Positions 8,081 through 15,836 of a stretch of 64,000 bases of DNA are shown here, piece by piece (the first letter of the stretch is position 1; every line of letters begins with the position of its first letter). The translations under genes were made by a program, and so were the position numbers. The stretch comes from an uncultured Kordiimonas sp. GTDB taxonomy: Bacteria; Pseudomonadota; Alphaproteobacteria; Sphingomonadales; Kordiimonadaceae. The stretch spans positions 682,001 through 746,000 of the forward strand of contig CANMRM010000001.1 of the NCBI GenBank assembly GCA_947500295.1. The letters run 5' to 3'. A model generated the notes under the pieces. That model saw nothing but the letters and a program-made list of their open reading frames with translations. It was not told where the DNA came from and did not search any database.

Positions 8081-9523
8081 CTAGCTTGAAAAGCCCGTTT
8101 CTCGGTGGATCTTCTGTGCAAGTCTCTGAAGTGCAGTGTCAATTTCCGTTTCTCCCAGGTTGGCAAAGCCTATCATCAGCCCTTGTTGCGGTTTGGTTTG
8201 CTGGTAACAGCGGGATACCGGGATCGCCCCGATGCCACAGGCCTGCGCCATGCCAGCCAGTTTTTCGTCTTTCAAGTTTGATGCCAGTAGTGCAGTGCGG
8301 CACCAGGCAAGCAAATGAAGTCCGGCATCTGACTGCTGGAAATTCAGCCAGTGCGCAAGATGTCTATGTGCTGATGCTTCAAATATTGCTTTGCGCTGCG
8401 CATGAATTTTACGGAGGCGCCGGAGATGACGCGTAAATTCACCATCTTCCATGAAGGCCTGTAGCACCTGCTGGTTGGCAATTGACGGGAAACTGTCAAT
8501 GGCGACGCGAAGTCGGCAAACCGGTTCAACCAGGTGCTCCGGCAGCGCCAGATAACCGAGCCGCAGCGCCGGAAAGAGTGATTTGGAGAAGGTGCCGCCG
8601 TACACCACCCGCCCGCCGCCATCAATCCCTTGAAGAGAATTCAGCGGGCGGCCAGCATAGCGAAACTCGCTGTCGTAATCATCTTCCAGGATCAGACTGT
8701 TTGACCTTTCCGCCCAGGCGAGCAGTTCAAGCCGACGGCCGTATGGCATGGTCAGGCCAAGCGGGTACTGGCGGGAGGGACTGGTGACAAGCAGCCCAGC
8801 TGCCGCGTCCTCTGTTTTGTCAGGGGGTATGGCGCCGTCTTCATCCACTCCGGTAAACCGAACCTGGCGACCGCTGGCTCGCGCTGCCGAGAGCATGCCG
8901 TCATATCCCGGGTCTTCCATAATGACTGCGTCCTCCAACCCCAGGACGGAGGAAGCTACCAGATAGAGCCCCTGTTGAAGTCCGGAGACAATCATCAGCT
9001 GTTCTGGTTTGCAGCTGACATTTCGCGATTGCCCAAGATAGTCGACGATGGCCTGGCGCAGGGGGAGGTAACCCATCGGGTCGCTATGATACATCAGCTT
9101 GATATTTAGTCTTCGCGCGCTCCTGCCTGCGACCCTGGCCCATTTGTCGGCAGGAAAATGGTCAAGCGCCGGCATTCCGGAATGAAGCGTAGCCGTCGAC
9201 GGTTTGGTGCGAGACGTCGATGTGATTTCTGGGTCGGCTGAGAGCGCGACAAGGGTGTCAGGCATGAATGCCGCGACAAAAGTACCCGCGCCCCGAACGG
9301 CTTCCAAATACCCTTCTGCAACCAACTGATCATACGCTTCCGTTACGGTGACGCGTGCTACACCGAGCTCCGTAGCGAGCTTTCTGCTGGCGGGAAGCTT
9401 GGTCCCCGCCGTCAGTGCTCCCGACAGGACTGCGCCCCTAATATGCTTATGCAGCTGCTTCTGCAGGGACGTTTCTGAGGTGGTGTCGAGAGATATGTTC
9501 CAGAGCGTTGTGCTGACGGTCAC
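8081..9523 (-). CDS. MocR/PdxR-type regulator (GntR wHTH fused to aminotransferase fold)
   Basis: Transcription regulator of 480 residues. Residues about 18-85 form a GntR winged helix (KLPASRKLATELGVARVTV); about 115-475 form a fold-type-I aminotransferase domain with the PLP lysine Lys314 in GTFSKSLFPALRLGY and the cofactor aspartate region ILEDDYDSEFRY. MocR proteins sense PLP or an amino-acid adduct of it. It starts at a GTG with AGGG upstream and is divergent from a small ORF and a PNPOx-family gene, a common arrangement in which the regulator controls its neighbour. Its ligand could be PLP itself (PdxR-like). Confidence 0.88.
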   Translation of the reverse strand: MTVSTTLWNISLDTTSETSLQKQLHKHIRGAVLSGALTAGTKLPASRKLATELGVARVTVTEAYDQLVAEGYLEAVRGAGTFVAAFMPDTLVALSADPEITSTSRTKPSTATLHSGMPALDHFPADKWARVAGRSARRLNIKLMYHSDPMGYLPLRQAIVDYLGQSRNVSCKPEQLMIVSGLQQGLYLVASSVLGLEDAVIMEDPGYDGMLSAARASGRQVRFTGVDEDGAIPPDKTEDAAAGLLVTSPSRQYPLGLTMPYGRRLELLAWAERSNSLILEDDYDSEFRYAGRPLNSLQGIDGGGRVVYGGTFSKSLFPALRLGYLALPEHLVEPVCRLRVAIDSFPSIANQQVLQAFMEDGEFTRHLRRLRKIHAQRKAIFEASAHRHLAHWLNFQQSDAGLHLLAWCRTALLASNLKDEKLAGMAQACGIGAIPVSRCYQQTKPQQGLMIGFANLGETEIDTALQRLAQKIHRETGFSS

Positions 9524-9576
9524 AATATTGGCCCTATCAAAATTTCTAAAGTGGATCTTTTTATAGGAACAATATT
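9524..9576. promoter_or_regulatory. Candidate MocR operator between divergent genes
   Basis: The gap between the MocR gene and its divergent neighbour holds repeated elements. TGG-starting half-sites begin at 9529 and 9552, 23 bp apart, or about two helical turns. An inverted pair CCTAT (9533-9537)/ATAGG (9563-9567) lies within. ACAATATT occurs at 9522 and 9569. Spaced direct repeats of this kind are usual for MocR operators. The site overlaps the regulator's own ribosome site, so autoregulation is plausible. Confidence 0.45.
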
Positions 9577-9618
9577 AATGCATCAATCGCTGTGACACGA
9601 CTCAAAAAGGACAGATCC

Positions 9619-9804
9619 ATGGAACGAACTCTCACGATCGGTCGCACCACGTTCATGGTTCGTCGAAACCCAAGACCAGTTTTGCAGCTCTCCGCGGGCG
9701 AAAAGAAGACAAGGTTTTTGTCTGCTTGGATGAATATTTTTGCGTCGACGTGGGAGATGAAGTCCGGAGGCAAACTTCCGTTGAAAAAAGAGAATGATCA
9801 ATGA
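9619..9804 (+). CDS. Small basic protein of unknown function, coupled to PNPOx gene
   Basis: An open frame of 61 residues starting at an ATG with AGGA about 7 bases upstream. Its stop overlaps the start of the next gene (ATGA), which argues for translational coupling and a real gene. The protein is basic (MERTLTIGRTTFMVRRNPRP at the start, PLKKEND near the end) and has no membrane segment or motif I know. A longer start at 9592 is possible but has no ribosome site. It lies first after the candidate MocR operator, so it is probably co-regulated with the flavoprotein. It could also be a leader peptide. Confidence 0.5.
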   Translation: MERTLTIGRTTFMVRRNPRPVLQLSAGEKKTRFLSAWMNIFASTWEMKSGGKLPLKKENDQ

Positions 9805-10484
9805 GCCCAGATGAAACGCCATTATCTCGAGAGAGTTTTCAAAAACGTGCCCGAAATCAGGTGAAACGAGGGCACAAACGCGCGTCTTATGATCGCTCCC
9901 TTGTTTATGACATTCTGGACAGCCACTTCCTGTGTCATGTTGCTTTTGAGCGGAAAGGGCAGCCCTTTGTCATTCCGACATCGCATTGGCGGGAGGGCAA
10001 CAGGCTTTATTGGCACGGGTCTTCAAAAAGCATGATGATCCGCCATCTGGCCGGAGGAAACCCGGCCGCTGTTGCTGTTACTCAACTTGATGGTCTTGTG
10101 CTGGCGCGGTCCGCTTTTAACACCAGCGTCAATTACCGGTCGGTTGTTGCCTATGGGCAGCCAAGGTTGATTACTGATCGTGACGTATTCGATCATCAGA
10201 TGAAGCGCTTTTTTGACATGCTGGCGCCCGGCCGCTGGGAGGAGCTTCGGCCCATGACCGACCAGGAGTTTAAGGCAACCGGTCTTTTGGAAATGGAAAT
10301 TGAAGACGCGGCTGCGAAGGTGAGGGAGCATCCGCCTGGCGACAGCGAAGAAGCGGACTTTCCCATATGGGCGGGGGTTGTGCCTGTCAGCATGAGGCAA
10401 CATACACCCCAAGTGGCGCCTGAAGGGGAGGCCGCCCCTCTATCGCATCCGCTGATGCCAGCCTATGGCTGGCCAGCGGAATAG
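9801..10484 (+). CDS. Pyridoxamine 5'-phosphate oxidase-family flavoprotein
   Basis: FMN-binding split-barrel protein of 227 residues, of the PNPOx-like family often annotated as flavin-nucleotide-binding. Conserved stretches include LDSHFLCHVAFERKGQPFVI (about 38-57) and LYWHGSSKSMMIRHL (about 69-83), which build the flavin pocket, and NYRSVVAYG (about 111-119). The exact substrate is unknown; members reduce or bind flavins, heme products or B6 vitamers. Pairing with a divergent MocR regulator suggests a B6-linked role, but this is inference. It overlaps the small upstream ORF by four bases and converges on the M20 hydrolase gene. Confidence 0.8.
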   Translation: MSPDETPLSRESFQKRARNQVKRGHKRASYDRSLVYDILDSHFLCHVAFERKGQPFVIPTSHWREGNRLYWHGSSKSMMIRHLAGGNPAAVAVTQLDGLVLARSAFNTSVNYRSVVAYGQPRLITDRDVFDHQMKRFFDMLAPGRWEELRPMTDQEFKATGLLEMEIEDAAAKVREHPPGDSEEADFPIWAGVVPVSMRQHTPQVAPEGEAAPLSHPLMPAYGWPAE

Positions 10485-10493
10485 GGCAGCGTG

Positions 10494-11801
10494 CTATTTC
10501 TCCAGCGCGCCGGCGTCGATGGCAAGAATGGCCGCTGCGAGCACATCAGCGCCCTTTGCCATGGCACCCGGCTTGGTAAACTCGTTTGGCGAATGACTGA
10601 TTCCGCCGACAGAGGGCACAAAAATCATACCTGTGGGAGCCAGATGCACCATGTCCTGTGCGTCATGCCCCGCGCCGGAAGGCATATATTTGTAGGAATA
10701 CTCCAGAGCTTTGGATGCCTCTTCAATAACCTTGCGCATGCGGTCATCGGTGGGGGCTGGCGCGGACGCAACATCCACATACGTGAAACTGATGCTCGTG
10801 TCGGTACCGTCGGCGATCATTGCAGCACGCGCCTCAATCAAGGCAAACACTGCATCGATTTTGGCCTGCTCGAGGTCTCTGATTTCGAGACTCATCTCAA
10901 CACGGCCCGGGATTACATTTGGAGCACCGGGAAAGGCTTCAATGCGTCCAACAGTTGCCACCTGTCTGCCAGCGTTTTGTGTCGCGACCTCATTTATTGC
11001 AAGCGTGAGTTCCGCTGCCGCTACCATGGCATCTTGTCGACGGTTCATCGGGGTCGTGCCAGCGTGGTTTGCAAAACCGGTAATCACAACGTCCCACCAA
11101 CCGATGCCGACAATTCCTTCAACGACGCCGATATCAATCCCTTCTTCGTCGAGAAAAGCACCCTGCTCGATATGCAGTTCAATGAAAGCCTCATAGGTGC
11201 CGGGCGCAACGACTGCTGTTTCAAGGGCGTCGGGGTTGCCACCGATAAATCGTGTGCCGTCGCGGATGGTTTTGCCGCTCGAACTCATGACATCAAGCGC
11301 ACTGTCTTTCAGCTTTCCGGTCATGGCAAGCGAGCCGACCAGCCCGCCTTCTTCGTTGGAGAACACAACGACTTCGAGGGGGTGCCGGGTGACATGGCTG
11401 GCTGTGTTCAATATCTCGATCGCTTCCATGGCAGCGATAACACCGGTCGGGCCGTCATAGTTGCCGCCGCCCGGCACCGAGTCGGTATGGGACCCGAACA
11501 TGATGGGCTTCAGAGAAGGGTCGCTGCCCGCTCTGCGGGCCAGAATGTTGGCACCCGCGTCAATGCGCACTTCAAGTCCGAGCGATTCGAGTTCACCGAT
11601 AATGTATTCGCGCCCCTGCCGGTCGGCGTCCGAGTAGGCGACCCTGTCCACACCCCCATCCGAGTTTCTGCCAAATTCGGAGAGCGCTTTTATGCGATTC
11701 TCCATGCGCTCTGCATTGGCTTTGGGCAACTCTTGGGCCGAGGCGTTCATGGAAATGACTGCAGTGAAAATAATGGCAATGGTTTTCGAAATTCCGTACA
11801 T
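10494..11801 (-). CDS. Exported M20-family amidohydrolase (hydantoinase/carbamoylase type)
   Basis: Zinc-dependent amidohydrolase of 435 residues. A signal peptide (ends MNASA-QE) sends it to the periplasm, unlike the cytoplasmic carbamoylases. The metal ligands of the family are visible: GSHTDS (His), GNYDGPTG (Asp), FSNEEGG (Glu), ELHIEQG (His) and GISHSPNE (His), plus the lid-domain motif GFANHAGTTPMNRR. Relatives cleave N-carbamoyl amino acids, ureidoglycolate or allantoate, so the substrate is probably an N-carbamoyl or ureido compound. No hydantoinase gene lies nearby. It ends nine bases from the convergent PNPOx gene. Confidence 0.87.
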   Translation of the reverse strand: MYGISKTIAIIFTAVISMNASAQELPKANAERMENRIKALSEFGRNSDGGVDRVAYSDADRQGREYIIGELESLGLEVRIDAGANILARRAGSDPSLKPIMFGSHTDSVPGGGNYDGPTGVIAAMEAIEILNTASHVTRHPLEVVVFSNEEGGLVGSLAMTGKLKDSALDVMSSSGKTIRDGTRFIGGNPDALETAVVAPGTYEAFIELHIEQGAFLDEEGIDIGVVEGIVGIGWWDVVITGFANHAGTTPMNRRQDAMVAAAELTLAINEVATQNAGRQVATVGRIEAFPGAPNVIPGRVEMSLEIRDLEQAKIDAVFALIEARAAMIADGTDTSISFTYVDVASAPAPTDDRMRKVIEEASKALEYSYKYMPSGAGHDAQDMVHLAPTGMIFVPSVGGISHSPNEFTKPGAMAKGADVLAAAILAIDAGALEK

Positions 11802-11910
11802 GAAAGCCCCTTTGAAATGTTGCGAAAACTTAACGTGTTTCCCACTGACTGCTGCACTATAGAAAACTGACCCTCATGGTGCAAACACCACAAGAATGCA
11901 GGAGACAAAG

Positions 11911-12219
11911 ATGCTCAAAATGAAACCCAACTGTGAACATTGTGATACCGATCTGCCCAACGACAGTTCCGAAGCCATGATTTGTTCCTACGAGTGCACT
12001 TTCTGTGCTGATTGCGTGTCGGATGTGCTCGATAACGTCTGTCCGAATTGCGGCGGTGGTTTCAAGAAGCGACCAACGAGGCCAACCAGAGAATGGCGGT
12101 CGGGTGTATCGGCGCAGCATCAGCCAACGTCGGATGAACGCATCCTGAAACCCGTCGACATTGAAGCGCACCTTAAGTTTGCCGCAGACGTTAAAAAGAT
12201 AAAGCCACGCAGGAGATAG
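11911..12219 (+). CDS. DUF1272 zinc-ribbon-like protein
   Basis: Protein of 102 residues whose first half is a Cys-rich DUF1272 domain: CEHC, then SYECTFCADC, then CPNCGG, giving Cys pairs fit for two zinc sites. The tail is basic (IKPRRR end). The function is unknown; a nucleic-acid or protein-binding role is possible. AGGAG lies six bases before the ATG used here; a frame five codons longer lacks this spacing. The GNAT gene follows after four bases, so the two are co-transcribed. Confidence 0.8.
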   Translation: MLKMKPNCEHCDTDLPNDSSEAMICSYECTFCADCVSDVLDNVCPNCGGGFKKRPTRPTREWRSGVSAQHQPTSDERILKPVDIEAHLKFAADVKKIKPRRR

Positions 12220-12223
12220 TTGC

Positions 12224-12898
12224 ATGATGGCTGATTTGTCACAGTGGACCGCCTGCGATATGCCGGGAAGCGAGAGCCTTGTCGGGCAGTACGGCCGCCT
12301 GGAAAGCTATGAGGGCGATAAGCACCTTGACGGTTTGTATGCAGCGATTTGTGGCGATGAGAATGATGGCTTGTGGCGCCACATCCCGTTGGGGCCATTT
12401 GAGACGGCGACGAGCCTTGATGCCGCACTCAGCTATGCGCAACAGCATCTGGGCTGGAAAACCATGACAATTCAGGACGGGGATACAGTCCTCGGGATGG
12501 CGAGTTTCATGCGTATTCGACCTGAGCATGGCAGTGCCGAGGTAGGGTGCGTGGTGTTTGGGCCATCTTTGCAGCGCACCCGCATAGCAACAGAAGCAAT
12601 TTATCTGATGGGGAAGCACCTGTTTGACGACCTTGGGTATCGACGGTTTGAGTGGAAATGTAACAATGCAAACGAGGCATCCAGGCGGGCGGCGCTTCGC
12701 TTCGGGTTCCGGTTCGAAGGCGTTTTCAGAAATGACATGGTGGTCAAGGGTGAAAACCGCGATACCGCTTGGTATGCAATGACAGACGTAGACTGGCCTG
12801 ACGTAAAAAGGGCTTTTGAGACGTGGCTTTCGCCAGAGAATTTTGATGATACGGGGCGACAGAAAAGGTGCCTGAGGGCAGGGCCTTCTTCGCAGTAG
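12224..12898 (+). CDS. GNAT-family N-acetyltransferase (RimJ/RimL type)
   Basis: Acetyl-CoA-dependent acyltransferase of 224 residues, of the RimL-like group. The GNAT core is at about residues 60-190: VLGMASFMRIRPEHGSAEVG (strands 2-3 and 4), RTRIATEAIYLMGKHLFD (helix after the CoA loop) and RRFEWKCNNANEASRRAALR, which is a hallmark of RimJ/L-type enzymes. The target is not known. AGGAGA within the end of the previous gene provides the ribosome site. It converges on the J-domain gene six bases away. Confidence 0.87.
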   Translation: MMADLSQWTACDMPGSESLVGQYGRLESYEGDKHLDGLYAAICGDENDGLWRHIPLGPFETATSLDAALSYAQQHLGWKTMTIQDGDTVLGMASFMRIRPEHGSAEVGCVVFGPSLQRTRIATEAIYLMGKHLFDDLGYRRFEWKCNNANEASRRAALRFGFRFEGVFRNDMVVKGENRDTAWYAMTDVDWPDVKRAFETWLSPENFDDTGRQKRCLRAGPSSQ

Positions 12899-12903
12899 AG
12901 GGT

Positions 12904-13410
12904 TTATTCCTTCAGCAAATCGTATGCGCTTTGGATCTGGTGAAAGCGTTCGGCTGCTGCCGGATCTCCGGGGTTTGCGTCCGGATGAAACAGCTTTGCC
13001 AGCTTCCGGTACTGGCTTTTGATCTGCTCCTGGCTCGCGCCGCTATCCAGTTCGAGTGTGTCAAAAGCAGCTTGTTCGGTCGTTGAAAAACCGTTTTCGT
13101 CAAGCGCGCCACCCCATTCGAAAGTTCGCGCACCGGCGAAGGCGTCGGATGACTGGCTGGTGTCATCCATGTGTCGCTTGGCTTCATCCTCACTCATACC
13201 TTCAAAGAAATTCCAGCTTCGATTGTACTCGGCGGCATGGGGCCGACAGAAATGCCAGCGCTCGTTTGAGCCTGGGGATTTGGGGGCCGGATGGTCGCCG
13301 CGCTCGTTGCAGCCCGCATAGTCGCACATGCGAACGGCCTCGGCATCCTTGTCCTTGCCATATTCTCCCCAGCGGGGAAATCCAAAGCTTCTGATGTAAT
13401 CGTTGGGCAT
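12904..13410 (-). CDS. J-domain protein (DnaJ-like) with N-terminal Cys/His motif
   Basis: Co-chaperone-like protein of 168 residues with the J domain at the C-terminus (about 113-168), including the HPD tripeptide at 142-144 needed to stimulate Hsp70. The N-terminal part has CDYAGC (29-34), then HFCRPH (53-58), a possible metal site, and RSWNFFEGM. This domain order is common in alphaproteobacterial DnaJ-class proteins that are not DnaJ itself. An open frame continues upstream to 13947 but overlaps the opposite glycosylase gene and has no homologous look. The ATG used has a weak ribosome site. Confidence 0.83.
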   Translation of the reverse strand: MPNDYIRSFGFPRWGEYGKDKDAEAVRMCDYAGCNERGDHPAPKSPGSNERWHFCRPHAAEYNRSWNFFEGMSEDEAKRHMDDTSQSSDAFAGARTFEWGGALDENGFSTTEQAAFDTLELDSGASQEQIKSQYRKLAKLFHPDANPGDPAAAERFHQIQSAYDLLKE

Positions 13411-13635
13411 GAAATGAGTGTACAAAACAATCGTGAAAAAGTCTTTACCTGCTCGGCAGGTGAGTAAGCTGCGCAATGTGGTTGATTGTGAACGGAAATT
13501 CAACCCCTGCGACATAGGCCAGCCAATTTGTGGGCATGCGATCCGCATTTTTGCACCGTTTCGGGCGTTATCCCCGCTGGACGCCTCTTGAGCCAGCCCA
13601 TAAACTTGGAACGTATCAAAAGCGGAGAAATGTTC

Positions 13636-14313
13636 ATGCGCAGCGTAGATGAATTGTTCGATTTGGCCGCAGAGCACCGTGGCAGCCGCGACGTGATTGA
13701 AGACATGATGCCGTCGGTGAAGCCACCAGAGGATATCGCCGGCCTTTCCGATGATCGTATCCTTGCAGGTATGACCAAGGCAATTTTCCAGGCTGGCTTC
13801 AATTGGAAAGTCATCGAAAACAAATGGCCTGGTTTTGAGGAGGCCTTCGAAGGCTTTGATCCTGTGCGCTGGAAATTCATGTCTGACGATGACTTTGATG
13901 CTTTTCTCAGGGATACGCGGATCGTCCGGAATGGTCTGAAAATCCAAACCGTGCGGGACAATGCAGGAATGCTATGTGATCTGGCGGATGAATATGGTTC
14001 AGCAGCGACGTGTATTGCCGAGTGGCCTGTGAGCGATTTTGCTGGTTTGCTTGCCATGTTGCATAAGCGCGGCAGCCGTCTCGGCGGTGCAACGGCCCAG
14101 TATTTTTTGCGATTTCTGGGTAAGGATGGCTGGGTAATGGGGCGCGATGTCGTTGCAGGCCTTGTGAGAGAGGGCGTGATCGAGAAAACTCCTACGGGCA
14201 AGGCGGCGCAACGGAAGGTGCAAGACGCTTTCAATGCATGGTCGAGTGAGAGCGGTCGGCCCTTTGCCCATATCTCCCGGGTGCTTGCCCTGAGTGTCGG
14301 CCCCCACCTCTGA
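13636..14313 (+). CDS. DNA-3-methyladenine glycosylase I-like protein
   Basis: HhH-GPD superfamily protein of 225 residues resembling Tag, which removes 3-methyladenine from alkylated DNA. The motif ILAGMTKAIFQAGFNWKVIE (about 41-60) matches the Tag QAGLSW region, and FDPVRWKFMSDDD and TRIVRNGLKI follow as in Tag. The zinc snap of classical Tag (N-terminal Cys and His, C-terminal His and Cys) is absent, so this belongs to a diverged branch. I use the second of two nearby ATGs because GGAG lies eight bases before it. Activity on alkylated DNA is likely but not certain. Confidence 0.78.
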   Translation: MRSVDELFDLAAEHRGSRDVIEDMMPSVKPPEDIAGLSDDRILAGMTKAIFQAGFNWKVIENKWPGFEEAFEGFDPVRWKFMSDDDFDAFLRDTRIVRNGLKIQTVRDNAGMLCDLADEYGSAATCIAEWPVSDFAGLLAMLHKRGSRLGGATAQYFLRFLGKDGWVMGRDVVAGLVREGVIEKTPTGKAAQRKVQDAFNAWSSESGRPFAHISRVLALSVGPHL

Positions 14314-14408
14314 GATCAATTGGTCGCAGTCTTTGCACCAGCTGCCGTCCGCTAAGTGGACAGCGGCATTGCCCCTGACTATATAGGTTCAATCACAATG
14401 TCTTAAGT

Positions 14409-14870
14409 ATGGGCGACAATATGTTTGACACGATCACAAAGCTTTTTGGCCGCGAAACAGGTGACAGCCCAGATGCCGATGATGGCCTGGCCCTGGCAAC
14501 TGCGGCGCTGCTTGTGCAGGTATCTAAAGCTGATGGTGATTTTAGCGATGCTGAGCGGGTGGAGCTGACGCAAAACCTGCAAGATCATTTTGGGCTGGCT
14601 GAAGACGTTGCGGCCGAAATTCTGGAGCGCGCGGAAAAGAGCCAGGAAGATGCCACATGTCTTTACGCGTTCACGCGCACCATAACAAACGAACTGGATC
14701 AGGACGAACGACAGGCAATTGTCAAATTGCTATGGCGCGTTGCTTACGCAGACAACCACATCGACAATTTTGAAGCCAACGTGTTGGCAAAAGTGTCAGG
14801 GCTTCTTGGTGTATCTCCGCGTGACCGGGTGATGCTGAAGCACGAAGTTGAGGCAGAACTGGAGGGCTAG
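14409..14870 (+). CDS. TerB-family protein
   Basis: All-helical cytoplasmic protein of 153 residues of the TerB/DjlA-N fold. Two acidic repeats are visible, ALLVQVSKADGDFSDAERVE (about 34-53) and LLWRVAYADNHIDNFEANVL (about 106-125); the KADG and YADN aspartates are typical of the family. TerB domains are linked to metal or stress responses, but the role of this stand-alone form is unknown. The start could equally be the ATG four codons later, since no good ribosome site marks either. The regulator gene follows directly. Confidence 0.82.
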   Translation: MGDNMFDTITKLFGRETGDSPDADDGLALATAALLVQVSKADGDFSDAERVELTQNLQDHFGLAEDVAAEILERAEKSQEDATCLYAFTRTITNELDQDERQAIVKLLWRVAYADNHIDNFEANVLAKVSGLLGVSPRDRVMLKHEVEAELEG

Positions 14871-14871
14871 C

Positions 14872-15744
14872 GTGACACTCGGCTTTGCGGCAATAGAGAG
14901 CGCGCCCGGTTCCGGGACATCGTCAAATACTTCCTGGAAATCATATTATTGGCTGATTGCCGCAGTGCCGGCGCTCGTTCTTTTTACGACGGACTTTCTT
15001 GAAATTTTGCTGTACGAGCACGCCCGCGCCCGCAATAGCGGGCCAACGCTGCATATTCTTTTGCTTTTTGTATTCTATTGCGCCTGGCCGATTGTGCCGC
15101 GCCTGATCTGGCAGGTTGTTGGTCGATATCCGGCACTTGAATCGCCGGACGTAAGGGGTCAGCTGGTCCTGTCACTGTGCGCCTTGGGTGCTGCCGCAGT
15201 CCTTGTTCACATGATGGTGCTTGCGGTTATTCTGCGATACCTGTTTTCGCCGCCCGGCTGGGGTTTGTTAGATTATCTGGATTCGGTAGTTGAGTTGCTC
15301 GTACAGCATGGAGGCCTCTGGGCCCTGGTGTTTTTCACTTTTTGTCTGTTGTCCGTTTATGCGGCGCGCCGGACAAGCCGCTCCAGATCGCATATTTATG
15401 AAATTCGTCACGGCTCTCGCATCATACCGGTAAACCTTAAAGACGTGCAGTGGGTCGAGGCTTGCGGAAACTATGCCCAACTTCATCTGGAAGAAGGCAG
15501 TTATACCGTCAGGCAGTCCTTGTCTTCCATTGAAGCTGTAGCGGTTGAGCTCGGTTTTGTCAGAACCCATCGTCGAGCGCTTGTTAATCTCGCTTTTGTT
15601 AAATCCATTCTCAAGAATTCGCAGCAAGCCAATCATACTGTTGAAATGCAATCTGGCGGTTTGGTGCCAGTAAGCCGTCGTCGGCTCGCGGACTTTCGCT
15701 GTCGGTTAGCCACGGCAACCGAGCATGAGTCAGTGAACCGCTGA
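14872..15744 (+). CDS. Membrane-bound LytTR-domain transcription regulator
   Basis: Regulator of 290 residues with four predicted membrane helices (about 25-165) and a C-terminal LytTR DNA-binding domain (about 180-280; IIPVNLKDVQWVEACGNYAQ, then FVRTHRRALVNLAFV). Proteins of this build hold a DNA-binding domain at the inner face of the membrane and probably respond to a membrane or periplasmic signal. I start it at a GTG because GGAGG lies five bases upstream, at the end of the TerB gene; an ATG eight codons earlier lies inside that gene. A secreted protein is encoded next and may be its partner or target. Confidence 0.83.
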   Translation: MTLGFAAIESAPGSGTSSNTSWKSYYWLIAAVPALVLFTTDFLEILLYEHARARNSGPTLHILLLFVFYCAWPIVPRLIWQVVGRYPALESPDVRGQLVLSLCALGAAAVLVHMMVLAVILRYLFSPPGWGLLDYLDSVVELLVQHGGLWALVFFTFCLLSVYAARRTSRSRSHIYEIRHGSRIIPVNLKDVQWVEACGNYAQLHLEEGSYTVRQSLSSIEAVAVELGFVRTHRRALVNLAFVKSILKNSQQANHTVEMQSGGLVPVSRRRLADFRCRLATATEHESVNR

Positions 15745-15836
15745 CACGCGTATTTTGACCGGTCGCCCCTATTGGGTTGCCGGGCCCACATAATCAGCAA
15801 ACCCTTTGCCAACAACTTGGCAGAGAGGTTTTCTTT

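Noticed and set aside
10491-11870. A 459-residue open frame on the plus strand opposite the M20 hydrolase gene
   Set aside because: It mirrors a well-recognised enzyme with intact motifs on the other strand; the translated product is Cys/His-rich nonsense without any family motif. It is an antisense shadow frame.
13411-13947. Upstream extension of the J-domain frame to 347 residues
   Set aside because: The extra 179 residues overlap the opposite glycosylase gene and show no conserved pattern; the shorter ATG gives a normal alphaproteobacterial J protein.
14340-14370. Hairpin between the glycosylase and TerB genes
   Set aside because: The stem is interrupted and no T run follows; it could not be supported as a terminator.
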